Shown: positions 52,674 through 62,060, counted from the first letter of the stretch. The stretch is DNA of 64,000 nucleotides from Thiofaba sp049322715 (GCA_049322715.1 JBMOQP010000009.1:87406-151405); one strand, 5' to 3'. A program made the numbers and translations. The notes: generated from the letters alone by a model not told the origin.

Positions 52674-55048
52674 CGCTGAGGGTCTTCTACCGCCGCCGCG
52701 TGCGCCCGCTGGTGCCGTGGGTCAGCGCGGGGGTGGTGGTGCTGCTGCTGGTCTCGCTCTATCTCTTGACCGACGCACTGCAGAACTCCACCCGTTACGA
52801 GTCGCTGTACGTCTGGTTGCTCGGTTTCAACGTCGTGGGCGTGCTGTTCCTGCTCATGGTGGTGGCGGCCAACCTCTGGCGGCTGGTCCAGAGCCTGCGC
52901 GCCCACGTGCCGGGCGCGCGCCTGACCATGCGCTTCCTCGGCGCCTTCGTGGCCCTGAGCCTCGCGCCGGTCGCCATCGTGTTCTACTTCTCGCTCGACT
53001 TCATCCAGCGCGGCATTGACAGCTGGTTCGACGTGCAGATCGAGCAGGCCCTGGGCGATGCGCTGGAGCTCTCTCGCACCTCGCTCGACGTGCGCATGCG
53101 CGAGGCCGTGCGCGCGACCTCGCGCGTGGGGGGGCTGCTGGCGGATACCGAGAGCGAGCGCGCCGCGCTCGAACTCGACACTCTGCGGCGCGAGACCGAG
53201 GCGACCGAGATGACCCTGTTCGGCGCCGGCAACATGATCATCGCCTCGGCCAGCGACGACACCCAGGGCATCCTGCCGGCCCGGCCGAACGAGGCCATGC
53301 TGATGCACGTGCGCCAGGGCAATGACTACATCGGCCTGGAACCGGCGGCGGGCGACCGGCTGGTGATCCGGGTGGTGACCCCGGTGCGGGGCTATGGCGT
53401 CCGCAACGAGACCTGGCTGCTGCAGGGGCTGTTCCCGCTCGATCCTCGCCTGGCGAGCCTTGCGGACAGCGTGCAGGAGGGGTTCCACCAGTACCGCGAG
53501 CTGATCTACCTGCGCCACGGGCTGAAGCAGAACTTTGGCCTCGCGCTCGGGCTCGCCCTGCTGCTCTCCGCCCTGACCGCAGTATGGCTGGCGTTCGTCG
53601 CCGCGCGCCGGCTCACCGCGCCGATCCGCGAGCTGGCCCTGGGCACGCGCGCGGTGGCGGCGGGCGACTACAGCCTGCGCCTGCCGGTGCAGCGCAACGA
53701 CGACCTCGGCTTGCTGGTGCGGTCGTTCAACACCATGACCGCGCGTATCGCCGAAAGCACGGAGGAAGCGACCCGCCTCATGGAGGAGGCCGACGCGCAG
53801 CGCGATTATCTCGAGACCGTGCTGCAGCACCTCTCCTCCGGCGTGCTGACGCTCGACGAGCGGGCGCGGGTGCGGCATGCCAACGCCGCCGCGGCCAGCA
53901 TGCTCGGCGTGCCGCTCGAGGAGGTCCGGCAGGCCAGCCTGCAGGGGCTGTGCCTCACCCATGCCCATCTCGCCCCGCTGTGCGAGGCGCTGCATGCCTG
54001 GCTGGAGGACGACGGCATGGTCGAGCTGGGGCGGGAGGTTCGCCTGTTCAGCGAGGCGGGCCGCCGCATCCTCATGCTGCGCGGCGCGCCGCTGGCGCAT
54101 GACCTGCATGGCGGCGAGGAGGGGGGGCTGGTGCTGGTGATGGACGACATCACGGCCATCATCCAGGGGCAGCGCGACGCGGCCTGGAGCGAGGTGGCGC
54201 GACGCCTGGCGCACGAGATCAAGAACCCCCTCACCCCGATCCAGCTGTCCGCCGAGCGCCTGCGGCGCAAGCTCGGTCCGGTGCTGGAGGAGGACAACGC
54301 CAGGGTGCTGGAGCGCGCGACCCATACCATCGTGCAGCAGGTCGAGGCGATGAAGCACATGGTCAACGAGTTCGCGGAATACGCCCGCGCGCCGGAATCG
54401 CGGCTGGTGCCGCTGGAGCTCAACACCCTCGTGCGCGACGTGGTCGACCTCTACCGCGGCGGCAGCGTGCGGGTGCGGCACGACCTGGCCGCCGAGGCGC
54501 TGTGGGTGGAGGGGGATGCCGGCCGCTTGCGCCAGCTGCTGCACAATCTGGTGAAGAACGCTGCCGAGGCGCTGCAGGAGGCGGCCACGGGCGGTCTCGT
54601 ATCGGCGAAATCCATCCCTGGATTCCGCCCTTCGGGTGTCGCTTCGCGACCCAACGCCGCTGGTCCCGGATCGAAGTCCCCTCGGCCATCCATGGCCGAG
54701 GCCCCTACGGGGTACGGCCGTCGAGAGCCCGATGGCGTTGTTCCCGCGGTCACCCTGCATACCCGTCTGCGCCCGGACGAGGGCCTGGTGGAGCTGTGCG
54801 TGGACGACAACGGGCCGGGCTTCCCTCCCGACCTGGTTGAGCATATCTTCGAGCCGTATGTGACCACCCGCCCGAAGGGCACCGGACTGGGCCTTGCGAT
54901 CGTCAAGAAGATCGTCGAGGAACATGCCGGTCGCGTGCACGCCTTCAACCCCGCCGAGGGCGGGGCGCGCGTGCTGATCCTGCTGCCCGCCCTGGAATCA
55001 GGGGACGGCAGTCACGTATCTTCCGGGGCCGCCGTGCCTTCCGGGTGA
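52661..55048 (+). CDS. ntrY: NtrY-type sensor histidine kinase with repeat in its ATPase domain
   Basis: 795 residues. Order: membrane helices with an intervening periplasmic sensor region (about 15-320), HAMP (RRLTAPIRELALGTRAVAAGDYSLRL), PAS, and a HisKA box with the phosphorylated His in RRLAHEIKNPLTPIQLSAERL. The GHKL ATPase domain has the N-box NLVKNAAEAL, G1 VDDNGPGFP, F-box IFEPYVTTRPKGTGLGLAIVKKI. Residues about 649-695, between the N-box helix and G1, are translated from a long-form palindromic repeat. It phosphorylates NtrX, which follows. The C-terminal residues run into another repeat. Confidence 0.94.
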   Translation: MGLLTLRVFYRRRVRPLVPWVSAGVVVLLLVSLYLLTDALQNSTRYESLYVWLLGFNVVGVLFLLMVVAANLWRLVQSLRAHVPGARLTMRFLGAFVALSLAPVAIVFYFSLDFIQRGIDSWFDVQIEQALGDALELSRTSLDVRMREAVRATSRVGGLLADTESERAALELDTLRRETEATEMTLFGAGNMIIASASDDTQGILPARPNEAMLMHVRQGNDYIGLEPAAGDRLVIRVVTPVRGYGVRNETWLLQGLFPLDPRLASLADSVQEGFHQYRELIYLRHGLKQNFGLALGLALLLSALTAVWLAFVAARRLTAPIRELALGTRAVAAGDYSLRLPVQRNDDLGLLVRSFNTMTARIAESTEEATRLMEEADAQRDYLETVLQHLSSGVLTLDERARVRHANAAAASMLGVPLEEVRQASLQGLCLTHAHLAPLCEALHAWLEDDGMVELGREVRLFSEAGRRILMLRGAPLAHDLHGGEEGGLVLVMDDITAIIQGQRDAAWSEVARRLAHEIKNPLTPIQLSAERLRRKLGPVLEEDNARVLERATHTIVQQVEAMKHMVNEFAEYARAPESRLVPLELNTLVRDVVDLYRGGSVRVRHDLAAEALWVEGDAGRLRQLLHNLVKNAAEALQEAATGGLVSAKSIPGFRPSGVASRPNAAGPGSKSPRPSMAEAPTGYGRREPDGVVPAVTLHTRLRPDEGLVELCVDDNGPGFPPDLVEHIFEPYVTTRPKGTGLGLAIVKKIVEEHAGRVHAFNPAEGGARVLILLPALESGDGSHVSSGAAVPSG
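54607..54745 (+). repeat. long-form palindromic repeat inside ntrY
   Basis: AATCC/GGATT around ATCCCT, CCCTTCGGG, GTCGC/GCGAC around TTC, then the hairpin 3 stem AACGCC...GGCGTT. Its enlarged loop holds GGTCCC, CTCGGCC/GGCCGAG around ATCCAT, CCCCTACGGGG and GGCCGTCGAGAGCCC. Translated as SIPGFRPSGVASRPNAAGP and onward. Confidence 0.88.
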
Positions 55049-55310
55049 TGCCGACCATCCCTGGTCGCCCCCCTTCGGGGGCGTCTTGCGGCGACTCCCG
55101 ATTCGCTCCTGGCGAATCGGTCCGTCGAAGGCGCTGCCGGCACGGTCACCAGGTAGTTGCTGAAAAAATCCGTCCTTGGATTTTTTCAGTTCGGCTCGTC
55201 GCGGTACATGCCCGCGACGGCTTCCGCGAATCAAGGGCTTACGCTCTTGTTCGCGTTGCGGCATCCAGCCGCAAACAGGAATCGCTGACAATCAGCGCTT
55301 CCCGCAGTTG
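55048..55310. repeat. hairpin array between ntrY and ntrX
   Basis: The 271-bp gap in an otherwise packed operon consists of hairpins: GACCATCCCTGGTC, CCCCCTTCGGGGG, CCGATTCG/CGAATCGG around CTCCTGG, CTGAAAAAATCC/GGATTTTTTCAG around GTCCTT, CGTCGCGG/CCGCGACG, GCGAATCAAGGGC with CTCTTGTTCGC, and TTGCGGC/GCCGCAA around ATCCA. No gene is seen. Confidence 0.82.
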
Positions 55311-55319
55311 AGGGAGAAC

Positions 55320-56747
55320 ATGCCTAACGCACACATCCTGATCGTGGACGACGAGCCGGATATCCGCGAGTCCGTCCGCGACATCCTCGAGGACGAGGGC
55401 TACAGCGTCGCGGTGGCCGAAGGTGCCGCGCAGGCCCAGGGGGCCCTGCAGGCCCGTCGCGCGGACCTGATCCTGCTCGACGTGTGGATGCCGGACATGG
55501 ATGGCCTCGGCTTGCTGCGGCACTGGCACGCCCATGGGGGGCTGCCGGCGCCGGTGGTGATGATGTCCGGCCACGGCACGCTGGAGACCGCGGTCGAGGC
55601 CATCCGTCTCGGCGCCTACGACTTCATCGAGAAGCCGCTCTCGCTCGACAAGCTGTTGCTGATGGTGGAGAACGCCCTGCAGGCCCAGCGCCTGGCGCAG
55701 GAGAACGCCCGCCTCAAGCGCGAGGCCCGAGCCCTGTTCGAGCCGGTCGGCGATTCCGCCTACCTGCAGACGCTCAAGGCGCAGGCGCGCCGCCTGGCCG
55801 AGGCGGACGGCTGGGTGCTGATCAGCGGCGAGCCGGGGGTGGGCAAGCAGACCTTCGCCCGCTACATCCATGGCCTCGGACCGCGCCGCCACCAGCCCTT
55901 CATCGAGGTCAACCTCGCCACCCTCAACACCCGCCAGGGCGCGGCGGTGGAGCTGTTCGGCAGCGAGGACGGCGGCGAGCGCATCCGCTACGGCCTGCTC
56001 GAGCAGGCGCATGGCGGCACCCTGTTCCTGGCCGAGGTCGCCGACCTCGACAAGGGCGTGCAGACCCAGCTGCTGTCCGCGCTGGAGAGCCAGAGCTTCG
56101 TGCGCGTGGGCGGCAGCGAGCCGGTGCACGTGGACGTGCGTGTGATTGCCGCGACCGCGCGCGACCTGGCCGAGGAGGTGCGCGCCGGCCGTTTCCGCGA
56201 AGACCTTTACTACCACCTCAACGTCCTGCCGCTGCGCATCGCGCCGCTGCGCGACCATGCCGAGGACATCCCCCAGCTGCTCGAGCACGAGCTGCGTCGT
56301 GCCCAGGAGCAGGAGGGCAACGGGGCGCGCCGGCTCGATCCCGAAGCGCTCGCCCTGCTGACCGGCTATGCCTGGCCGGGCAACGTGCGCGAGCTGAAGA
56401 ACGTGGTGCAACGTTTGCTCATTCTTGCCTCCGGCGAGGTCATCACCCTGACCGAGGCCCGCCAGGCCCTCGGCGCGCAGGGAGCGCGCATGCCGGAAGG
56501 GGGGGGATCCATCGCCCGCGAGCGGGGCGGACGCCTGATGGTCGAGGTGGAGCTGGCCCAGCCGCTGCGCGATGCGCGCGACGCCTTCGAGCGCGCCTAC
56601 CTCGAGGCCCAGCTGCGCCAGAGCGGCGGCAGCATGACCGAGCTGGCCCGCCGCACCGGCATGGAGCGCACCAACCTCTACCGCAAGCTCAAGGCCCTCG
56701 GGGTCAAGGACAGCACCCAGCGGGACGATGACGAGAAGGACTGGTAA
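55320..56747 (+). CDS. ntrX: NtrX-type response regulator with altered AAA+ motifs
   Basis: 475 residues. Receiver domain with phospho-Asp54 (LLDVWMPD) and K105, AAA+ domain with Walker A GEPGVGKQT (170-178), and a Fis-type helix-turn-helix (LARRTGMERTNLYRKLKALG). The sigma54-contact GAFTGA loop is absent: residues 213-222 read FGSEDGGERI. Walker B reads TLFLAEVAD, with Ala238 where Asp is normal. ATP hydrolysis and classic sigma54 activation are therefore doubtful; it may act as a plain DNA-binding regulator. ATG at 55320 with a GGGAG site. Confidence 0.94.
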   Translation: MPNAHILIVDDEPDIRESVRDILEDEGYSVAVAEGAAQAQGALQARRADLILLDVWMPDMDGLGLLRHWHAHGGLPAPVVMMSGHGTLETAVEAIRLGAYDFIEKPLSLDKLLLMVENALQAQRLAQENARLKREARALFEPVGDSAYLQTLKAQARRLAEADGWVLISGEPGVGKQTFARYIHGLGPRRHQPFIEVNLATLNTRQGAAVELFGSEDGGERIRYGLLEQAHGGTLFLAEVADLDKGVQTQLLSALESQSFVRVGGSEPVHVDVRVIAATARDLAEEVRAGRFREDLYYHLNVLPLRIAPLRDHAEDIPQLLEHELRRAQEQEGNGARRLDPEALALLTGYAWPGNVRELKNVVQRLLILASGEVITLTEARQALGAQGARMPEGGGSIARERGGRLMVEVELAQPLRDARDAFERAYLEAQLRQSGGSMTELARRTGMERTNLYRKLKALGVKDSTQRDDDEKDW

Positions 56748-58130
56748 ATGAAGATCGTCATCCTCGGTGCCGGCCAGGTCGGCACCACCGTCGCCACGCA
56801 GCTCGCCAGCGAGGCGAGCAACGACATCACCCTGGTGGACACCAACGCCGCCTTGCTGCGCGAGTTGCAGGAGAAGCTCGACATCCGCACGGTGGCCGGG
56901 CTGGCCTCGCATCCCTCGGTGCTGGAGGCCGCCGGGGTGGACGACGCCGACATGCTGCTGGCGGTGACCAACAGCGACGAGGTGAACATGGTCGCCTGCC
57001 AGCTGGCCTGGAAGCTGTTCCATACCCCGGTCAAGATCGCCCGCCTGCGCGCGCCGGAGTACCAGGCCATCCCCGCGATCTTCGACGAGGGCTACTTCAG
57101 GATCGACGTCGTGATCAGCCCGGAGACGCTGATCCAGGAACACATCGCGCGCCTGGTGGCCTATCCGGGCTCCCTGCAGGTGCTGGACTTCGCCGGGGGA
57201 CGGGTGCGCCTGGTCGGCGTGCGCGCCTTCGCCGGCGGGCCGATGGTCGGACAGCCGATCCGCGATATCCGCGATCACATGCCGAACGTCGATACCCGCG
57301 TGGCGGCGATCTTCCGCCGCGGCCACGCCATCATGCCGACCGGCGACACCGTGATCGAGCCGGAGGACGAGGTCTTCTTCATCGCCGCGCGCGAGCACAT
57401 CCGCGCGGTCATGGCCGAGCTCGGGCGCATGGAGCGCCCCTACCGGCGCATCATGATCGCGGGCGGCGGCAACATCGGGCGAGGCCTGGCCAAGGCGCTG
57501 GAGAGCCGTGCCCAGGTCAAGGTCATCGAGCACAATCCCGTCAATGCCAGGCGCCTGGCCGAGGAGCTGCACGAGGGCATCGTCCTGCGCGGCGACGCCA
57601 CCGACGAGGATCTGCTGCGCGACGAGAACGTCGAGGACATGGACCTGTTCCTCGCGGTCACCAACGACGACGAGAACAACATCCTCTCCGCCATGCTCGC
57701 CAAGCGCCTCGGCGCGCGCAAGACCATGGCCATCATCAACCGCACGGTGTACGTCGACCTGATCGAGGCCACGGCGATCGACGTGGTCATCTCGCCGCAG
57801 CTGATCACCGTCAGCGCCCTGCTGGCTCACATTCGCCGCGGCGAGGTGACCGCTGCCCACTCCCTCCGCCGCGGCGCGGCGGAGGCGATGGAGATCATCG
57901 CCGTGGGCGACAGGCTGACCTCGCGCGTGGTGGGGCGGCGCATCGAGGAGCTCAGGCTGCCGGAGGGCGTGACCATCGGCGCGCTGGTGCGCGCGGAGGA
58001 AAAGGTCATCATCGCCCACCATGACACGGTCATCGAGTCGGACGACCACGTGATCCTGTTCCTGACCGACAAGCGCCGCGTGCGCGAGGTGGAACAGCTT
58101 TTCCAGGTTGGCTTCAGCTTCTTCGGATAG
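56748..58130 (+). CDS. trkA: Trk potassium uptake regulatory subunit TrkA
   Basis: 460 residues, cytoplasmic. Two RCK_N NAD-binding domains (ILGAGQVGTTVATQLA at the start and IAGGGNIGRGLAKALE near residue 240), each followed by an RCK_C domain. It gates the TrkH channel, encoded next. It starts directly after the ntrX stop, so it is cotranscribed with the two-component genes; the same order is common in related bacteria. Confidence 0.96.
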   Translation: MKIVILGAGQVGTTVATQLASEASNDITLVDTNAALLRELQEKLDIRTVAGLASHPSVLEAAGVDDADMLLAVTNSDEVNMVACQLAWKLFHTPVKIARLRAPEYQAIPAIFDEGYFRIDVVISPETLIQEHIARLVAYPGSLQVLDFAGGRVRLVGVRAFAGGPMVGQPIRDIRDHMPNVDTRVAAIFRRGHAIMPTGDTVIEPEDEVFFIAAREHIRAVMAELGRMERPYRRIMIAGGGNIGRGLAKALESRAQVKVIEHNPVNARRLAEELHEGIVLRGDATDEDLLRDENVEDMDLFLAVTNDDENNILSAMLAKRLGARKTMAIINRTVYVDLIEATAIDVVISPQLITVSALLAHIRRGEVTAAHSLRRGAAEAMEIIAVGDRLTSRVVGRRIEELRLPEGVTIGALVRAEEKVIIAHHDTVIESDDHVILFLTDKRRVREVEQLFQVGFSFFG

Positions 58131-58138
58131 GGCGATCC

Positions 58139-59590
58139 ATGCACTTCTCCATGGTCCAGCGCGTGCTGGGCGTGCTGATGATGATCTTCAGCCTGTCGAT
58201 GCTGCCGCCAGCCGCGGTCGGCCTGTACTTCGGCGATGGGGCGGTACTGCCCTTCCTGCAGGGCTTCGCCTGGCTGTTCGGCCTCGGCCTGCTGATCTTC
58301 TGGCCGGTGCGCCGCCTGGCGCGCGAACTCAAGCTGCGCGATGGCTTCGTCGTCGTGGTGATGTTCTGGACCGTCCTTGGGGTATCGGGGGCAGTGCCCT
58401 TCTACCTCTCCGATGTGCCCGAGATGTCCCTCACCGATGCTGTGTTCGAGGCCATCTCGGGCCTGACCACCACCGGCGCGACGGTGTTGACCGGTATCGA
58501 CGAATTGCCGCACAGCATCCGTTTCTACCGCCAGGAGCTGCAGTGGCTGGGCGGCATGGGTATCGTCGTGCTCGCGGTGGCCATCCTGCCGCTGCTGGGC
58601 GTGGGCGGCATGCAGCTGTACAAGGCCGAATACCCGGGGCCGATGAAGGAGGCCAAGCTCACGGCGCGCATCGCGGACACCGCCAAGACGCTCTGGTATA
58701 TCTACGTGGGCATCACCGTGGCCGCCGCCATCGCCTATCGCATCGGCGGCATGAGCTGGTTCGACGCCATCGGCCACAGCTTCGCGACGGTCGCCATCGG
58801 CGGTTTCTCCACGCATGATGCGGGCTTCGCCCACTACGACTCCCCCTGGCTGGATGGCATGGCCACCTTCTTCATGCTGGTCGCCGGAGCCAACTTCGCC
58901 CTGCATTTCGTCGCCTGGAACCGGCGCAGCCTGGCTGGCTACTGGAACGACTCGGAGTTCCGCTTCTACGTCGGCGTGCTGCTGTCCATGGTGGTCCTCT
59001 ACAGCGTGATCCTGTGGGGGGGCGGCATCTACGACGGTTTCTTCACCGCCCTGCGCTACGCCGCCTTCAATGTCGTCTCCTATGCCACCACGACCGGCTT
59101 CGCCACCGCCGACATCACCCTCTGGCCGGCCTTCCTGCCGGTGCTGATCGTGCTGCTGGCCTTCATGGGGGGCAGTACCGGGTCCACCGGCGGCGGCCTG
59201 AAGGTCATGCGCGTGATGTTGCTCATCAAGCAGGGGGTGCGCGAGCTCAAGCAGCTGGTGCACCCGCAGGCCGAGCTTCCGGTCAAGATCGGCTCCCACG
59301 TGGTGCCGGACCGGGTCATCCAGGCCGTGTGGGGGTTCTTCTCCGCCTACATCGGCATTTTCATCGTCCTCACCCTGGTCATGATGGGCATCGGCCTGGA
59401 CGAGGTGACAGCCTTCGGTGCGGTGGCAGCCACCCTGAACAATCTCGGGCCGGGACTCGGCGATGTCTCGGGCAACTTCGCTTCCGTCCCGGATGCAGCC
59501 AAGTGGGTGGGGTGCGTGGCGATGATCCTGGGGCGTCTCGAGGTCTTCACCCTGCTCGTCCTGTTCACGCCGGTGTTCTGGCGCCGATGA
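58139..59590 (+). CDS. trkH: Trk potassium transporter membrane subunit TrkH
   Basis: 483-residue polytopic potassium channel with four pore-loop repeats: AISGLTTTGATVL, SFATVAIGGFSTHD, VVSYATTTGFATAD and ATLNNLGPGLG provide the selectivity filters. GGSTGSTGGGLKVMR is the conserved gating-loop region. It lies 8 bases after trkA and overlaps the methyltransferase gene by 4 bases. Confidence 0.95.
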   Translation: MHFSMVQRVLGVLMMIFSLSMLPPAAVGLYFGDGAVLPFLQGFAWLFGLGLLIFWPVRRLARELKLRDGFVVVVMFWTVLGVSGAVPFYLSDVPEMSLTDAVFEAISGLTTTGATVLTGIDELPHSIRFYRQELQWLGGMGIVVLAVAILPLLGVGGMQLYKAEYPGPMKEAKLTARIADTAKTLWYIYVGITVAAAIAYRIGGMSWFDAIGHSFATVAIGGFSTHDAGFAHYDSPWLDGMATFFMLVAGANFALHFVAWNRRSLAGYWNDSEFRFYVGVLLSMVVLYSVILWGGGIYDGFFTALRYAAFNVVSYATTTGFATADITLWPAFLPVLIVLLAFMGGSTGSTGGGLKVMRVMLLIKQGVRELKQLVHPQAELPVKIGSHVVPDRVIQAVWGFFSAYIGIFIVLTLVMMGIGLDEVTAFGAVAATLNNLGPGLGDVSGNFASVPDAAKWVGCVAMILGRLEVFTLLVLFTPVFWRR

Positions 59591-60159
59591 GCTCGCGGAT
59601 CGATCTCTGGAACAGCCGCTACGCGGACGCCGAGCGCGGCGCCGCGGCCTGGGCACTGCGCGAGCATGTCCACCTGCTGCCCGCGGCGGGGGATGCCCTG
59701 GACCTCGCCTGCGGCCTGGGGGCGAACGCCCTGCTGATGGCCGAGCATGGCCTGCGGGTGCAGGCCTGGGATTTCTCCCCGGTGGCGATCGAGCGCCTCG
59801 GGGAGGAGGCGGGGCGACGTGGTCTTGCCGTGCACGGCGTGGTGCGCGATGTCGTGGCTGCGCCGCCTGCGCCCGCGTCCTTCGACGTGATCGTCGTCAG
59901 CCATTTCCTCGAGCGCGGCCTGATCCCGCACCTGCTCGCCGCCCTGCGCCCCGGCGGCCTGCTGTTCTACCAGACCTTCACCATCGAGCGTCCCGAGGGA
60001 TGCTCGACACCCTCCAATCCCGCCTTCCTGCTGCAGCCGGGCGAATTGCTCGAACTCTGCCGGCCGCTGCGCCTGCTGGTCTACCGCGAGGATGGCCTGT
60101 TCGGCGACCTGGGCCAGGGACTCCGGGCCGTGGCGGCACTGGTGGGCGCTCGGACATGA
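59587..60159 (+). CDS. class I SAM-dependent methyltransferase
   Basis: 190 residues. Motif I is LDLACGLGANALLMAEHG, the following acidic strand end is VQAWDFSPVAIERL, and the motif-IV region is FDVIVVSHFLERGLIPHLLAALRPGGLLFYQTF. It resembles TehB-type small methyltransferases. Substrate unknown. The start overlaps trkH (ATGA) and the stop overlaps the next gene, so it belongs to the same transcript. Confidence 0.88.
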   Translation: MSSRIDLWNSRYADAERGAAAWALREHVHLLPAAGDALDLACGLGANALLMAEHGLRVQAWDFSPVAIERLGEEAGRRGLAVHGVVRDVVAAPPAPASFDVIVVSHFLERGLIPHLLAALRPGGLLFYQTFTIERPEGCSTPSNPAFLLQPGELLELCRPLRLLVYREDGLFGDLGQGLRAVAALVGART

Positions 60160-61082
60160 CTATGCCTGCCCCCCTGAAGAACCGCGCCCTCTGGCATCCT
60201 CGCTACTGGGGGATGTGGCTGGGCATCCTTTTGCTGTGGGGCATCGCATGGCTTCCGGTCGGTCTGCGCATGCGGCTTGGCGCCTGGCTCGGTCGGCAGA
60301 TGATGCGGCGCAACGCCAAGCGGCGGCGGATCGTCGAGATCAATCTGGGCCTCGCCTTCCCCGGGCTGGACGAGGCCGGGCGCGAGGCGCTGGCGCGGCA
60401 ATCCTTCGAGCGGGCGGGCCAGTCCTTGCTCGATCTCGGCTACCTGTGGCTGCGCAGCCGGAAGGACTTGGCGAAGCGCTGGCGGGTGCACGGGCTGGAG
60501 CACCTCGAGGCCGCGCTGGCCTCGGGCCGCGCGCCGCTGGTGGTCACCGGGCATGTGGTGGGCCTGGACATGGGCGCGGCCTACCTGTCGATGGCCTGCG
60601 GCGGCGGGGCGGGCCCCTACAACCCCCTGCGCAATCCCTTCCTCGATGCCTGGATGGCGCATGGCCGCACCCGCTTCGGTGCCCGGCTGATGGCCCGTCA
60701 GGAAGGCCTGCGCCCGCTGGTGAAGGCCCTCAAGGCCGGTACCTTGGTGTATTACATCCCGGACGAGGACCTCGGCCCCGCGCACGCAGTGTTCGCGCCG
60801 TTCTTCGGCGTGCCCAAGGCGACCGTCCCCATGCTCGGCCGGCTGGCGAGGCTCGGTGATGCGGTGGTACTGCCCTACATCACCCGCCTCGACCCGCGGA
60901 CCGGCCTGTACCACATCCACATCCGCCCGCCGCTGGCGGGCTTCCCCGGCGAGGACGTGGTGACGGATACCGCGCGCATGAACGCGGTGCTCGAGTCCAT
61001 GATCCGCGAGGATCCGGCGCAGTACATGTGGAGCTTCAAGCTGTTCAAGACGCGGCCGGAAGGCCAGCCGCGCTTGTACTAG
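60156..61082 (+). CDS. lipid A acyltransferase-like protein (LpxL/LpxM family)
   Basis: 308 residues with one N-terminal membrane helix (GMWLGILLLWGIAWLPVGL) and the lysophospholipid acyltransferase fold. The catalytic HX4D/E motif is TGHVVGLDMG, with Asp where most LpxL/M proteins have Glu. Further marks are RNPFLDAWMAHGRTRFG and YIPDEDLGPAHAVFAPFFGVPKATV. It should transfer a secondary acyl chain to lipid A at the inner membrane. Last gene of the def-to-here run. Confidence 0.88.
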   Translation: MTMPAPLKNRALWHPRYWGMWLGILLLWGIAWLPVGLRMRLGAWLGRQMMRRNAKRRRIVEINLGLAFPGLDEAGREALARQSFERAGQSLLDLGYLWLRSRKDLAKRWRVHGLEHLEAALASGRAPLVVTGHVVGLDMGAAYLSMACGGGAGPYNPLRNPFLDAWMAHGRTRFGARLMARQEGLRPLVKALKAGTLVYYIPDEDLGPAHAVFAPFFGVPKATVPMLGRLARLGDAVVLPYITRLDPRTGLYHIHIRPPLAGFPGEDVVTDTARMNAVLESMIREDPAQYMWSFKLFKTRPEGQPRLY

Positions 61083-61173
61083 ATTGGAAAGGGACATCTG
61101 TGCCGCGACAAGACGTAAGCGTTTCCTTCGGGAAGGCGCGGCCACGGACATGAGGCAAAGGAGGAGATGCTCC

Positions 61174-62031
61174 ATGAAGGGCATGCTGTATGCGTTGTTG
61201 CTGGGGATGGTCCTGCTGCCATCCCTGCGGGCGGCCGAGGTCACCGGAACCCTGCCCTCCGGATTGAGGGTGAGCGCGGATTACCGCCCGGCGCGACCCG
61301 AGGCGCCATCCCTGCTGGTCCTGCACGGCTTCCTGGTGACCGGCGGCTTTCCGACCGTGCAGGCCCTGGTGAACGAGTTTTCCGCCAAGGGATACGCCGT
61401 GCTCGCCCCCACCCTGAGCCTGGGGATCACCGGCCGCCGGGCCGGGCTGGCCTGTGATGCCATCCATGCCCATACCCTGAAGGACGACCTCGCCGAGATC
61501 GGCTTCTGGGTGGACTGGCTGGCGCGGCGCACGAAGGGCCCCATCGTCCTGGTCGGCCACTCCTTCGGCAGCGTGCAGTTGCTCGACTATGCGGGCGCCG
61601 CGCCCCATCCCCGCGTCAAGGGCGTGATCGGCATGAGCATGAGTCATGTCGGGGCGAGGGGCGAGGAGTTGCGGGCGGACGATCTGGCCAGGGCGGAGGA
61701 TCGCCTGCGTGCCGGGGATCGCGCGCTGGATCGCTACAGCCTGATCTACTGCCATGGCAACTACGTGGCCAGCCCGGAGGCCTACCTGTCCTATGCCAGC
61801 CTGGGGCGCGCGGGCGTACTGGAGCGGCTCGGCCGGGTCGGGCTGCCCACGATCGCCATCATGGGGGGCGAGGACCAGCGTTTTGGCGCGGACTGGGTGG
61901 CCTCGATGCGCCAGGCCGGCGTGTCCACGCGGGTGGTCGATGGGGCCAGCCACTTCTTCGACGGGACGCATGAGTTCGACCTCCTCGATGCCGTGGATGG
62001 CGCCCTGCGGGAGCTGCGCGTCCTCCCATGA
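61174..62031 (+). CDS. exported alpha/beta-hydrolase family protein
   Basis: 285 residues with a signal peptide (MLYALLLGMVLLPSLRA). Nucleophile elbow GHSFGS with Ser, oxyanion region LVLHGFLVTGG, Asp in GGEDQRF and His in GASHFFDG complete a plausible triad. Substrate unknown. The ATG at 61174 has a GGAGGAG site six bases upstream. It lies 92 bases after the acyltransferase gene and just before a GGDEF-EAL gene. Confidence 0.85.
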   Translation: MKGMLYALLLGMVLLPSLRAAEVTGTLPSGLRVSADYRPARPEAPSLLVLHGFLVTGGFPTVQALVNEFSAKGYAVLAPTLSLGITGRRAGLACDAIHAHTLKDDLAEIGFWVDWLARRTKGPIVLVGHSFGSVQLLDYAGAAPHPRVKGVIGMSMSHVGARGEELRADDLARAEDRLRAGDRALDRYSLIYCHGNYVASPEAYLSYASLGRAGVLERLGRVGLPTIAIMGGEDQRFGADWVASMRQAGVSTRVVDGASHFFDGTHEFDLLDAVDGALRELRVLP

Positions 62032-62060
62032 GTGCATCATCCGCGATGGGGATCCTGTAG

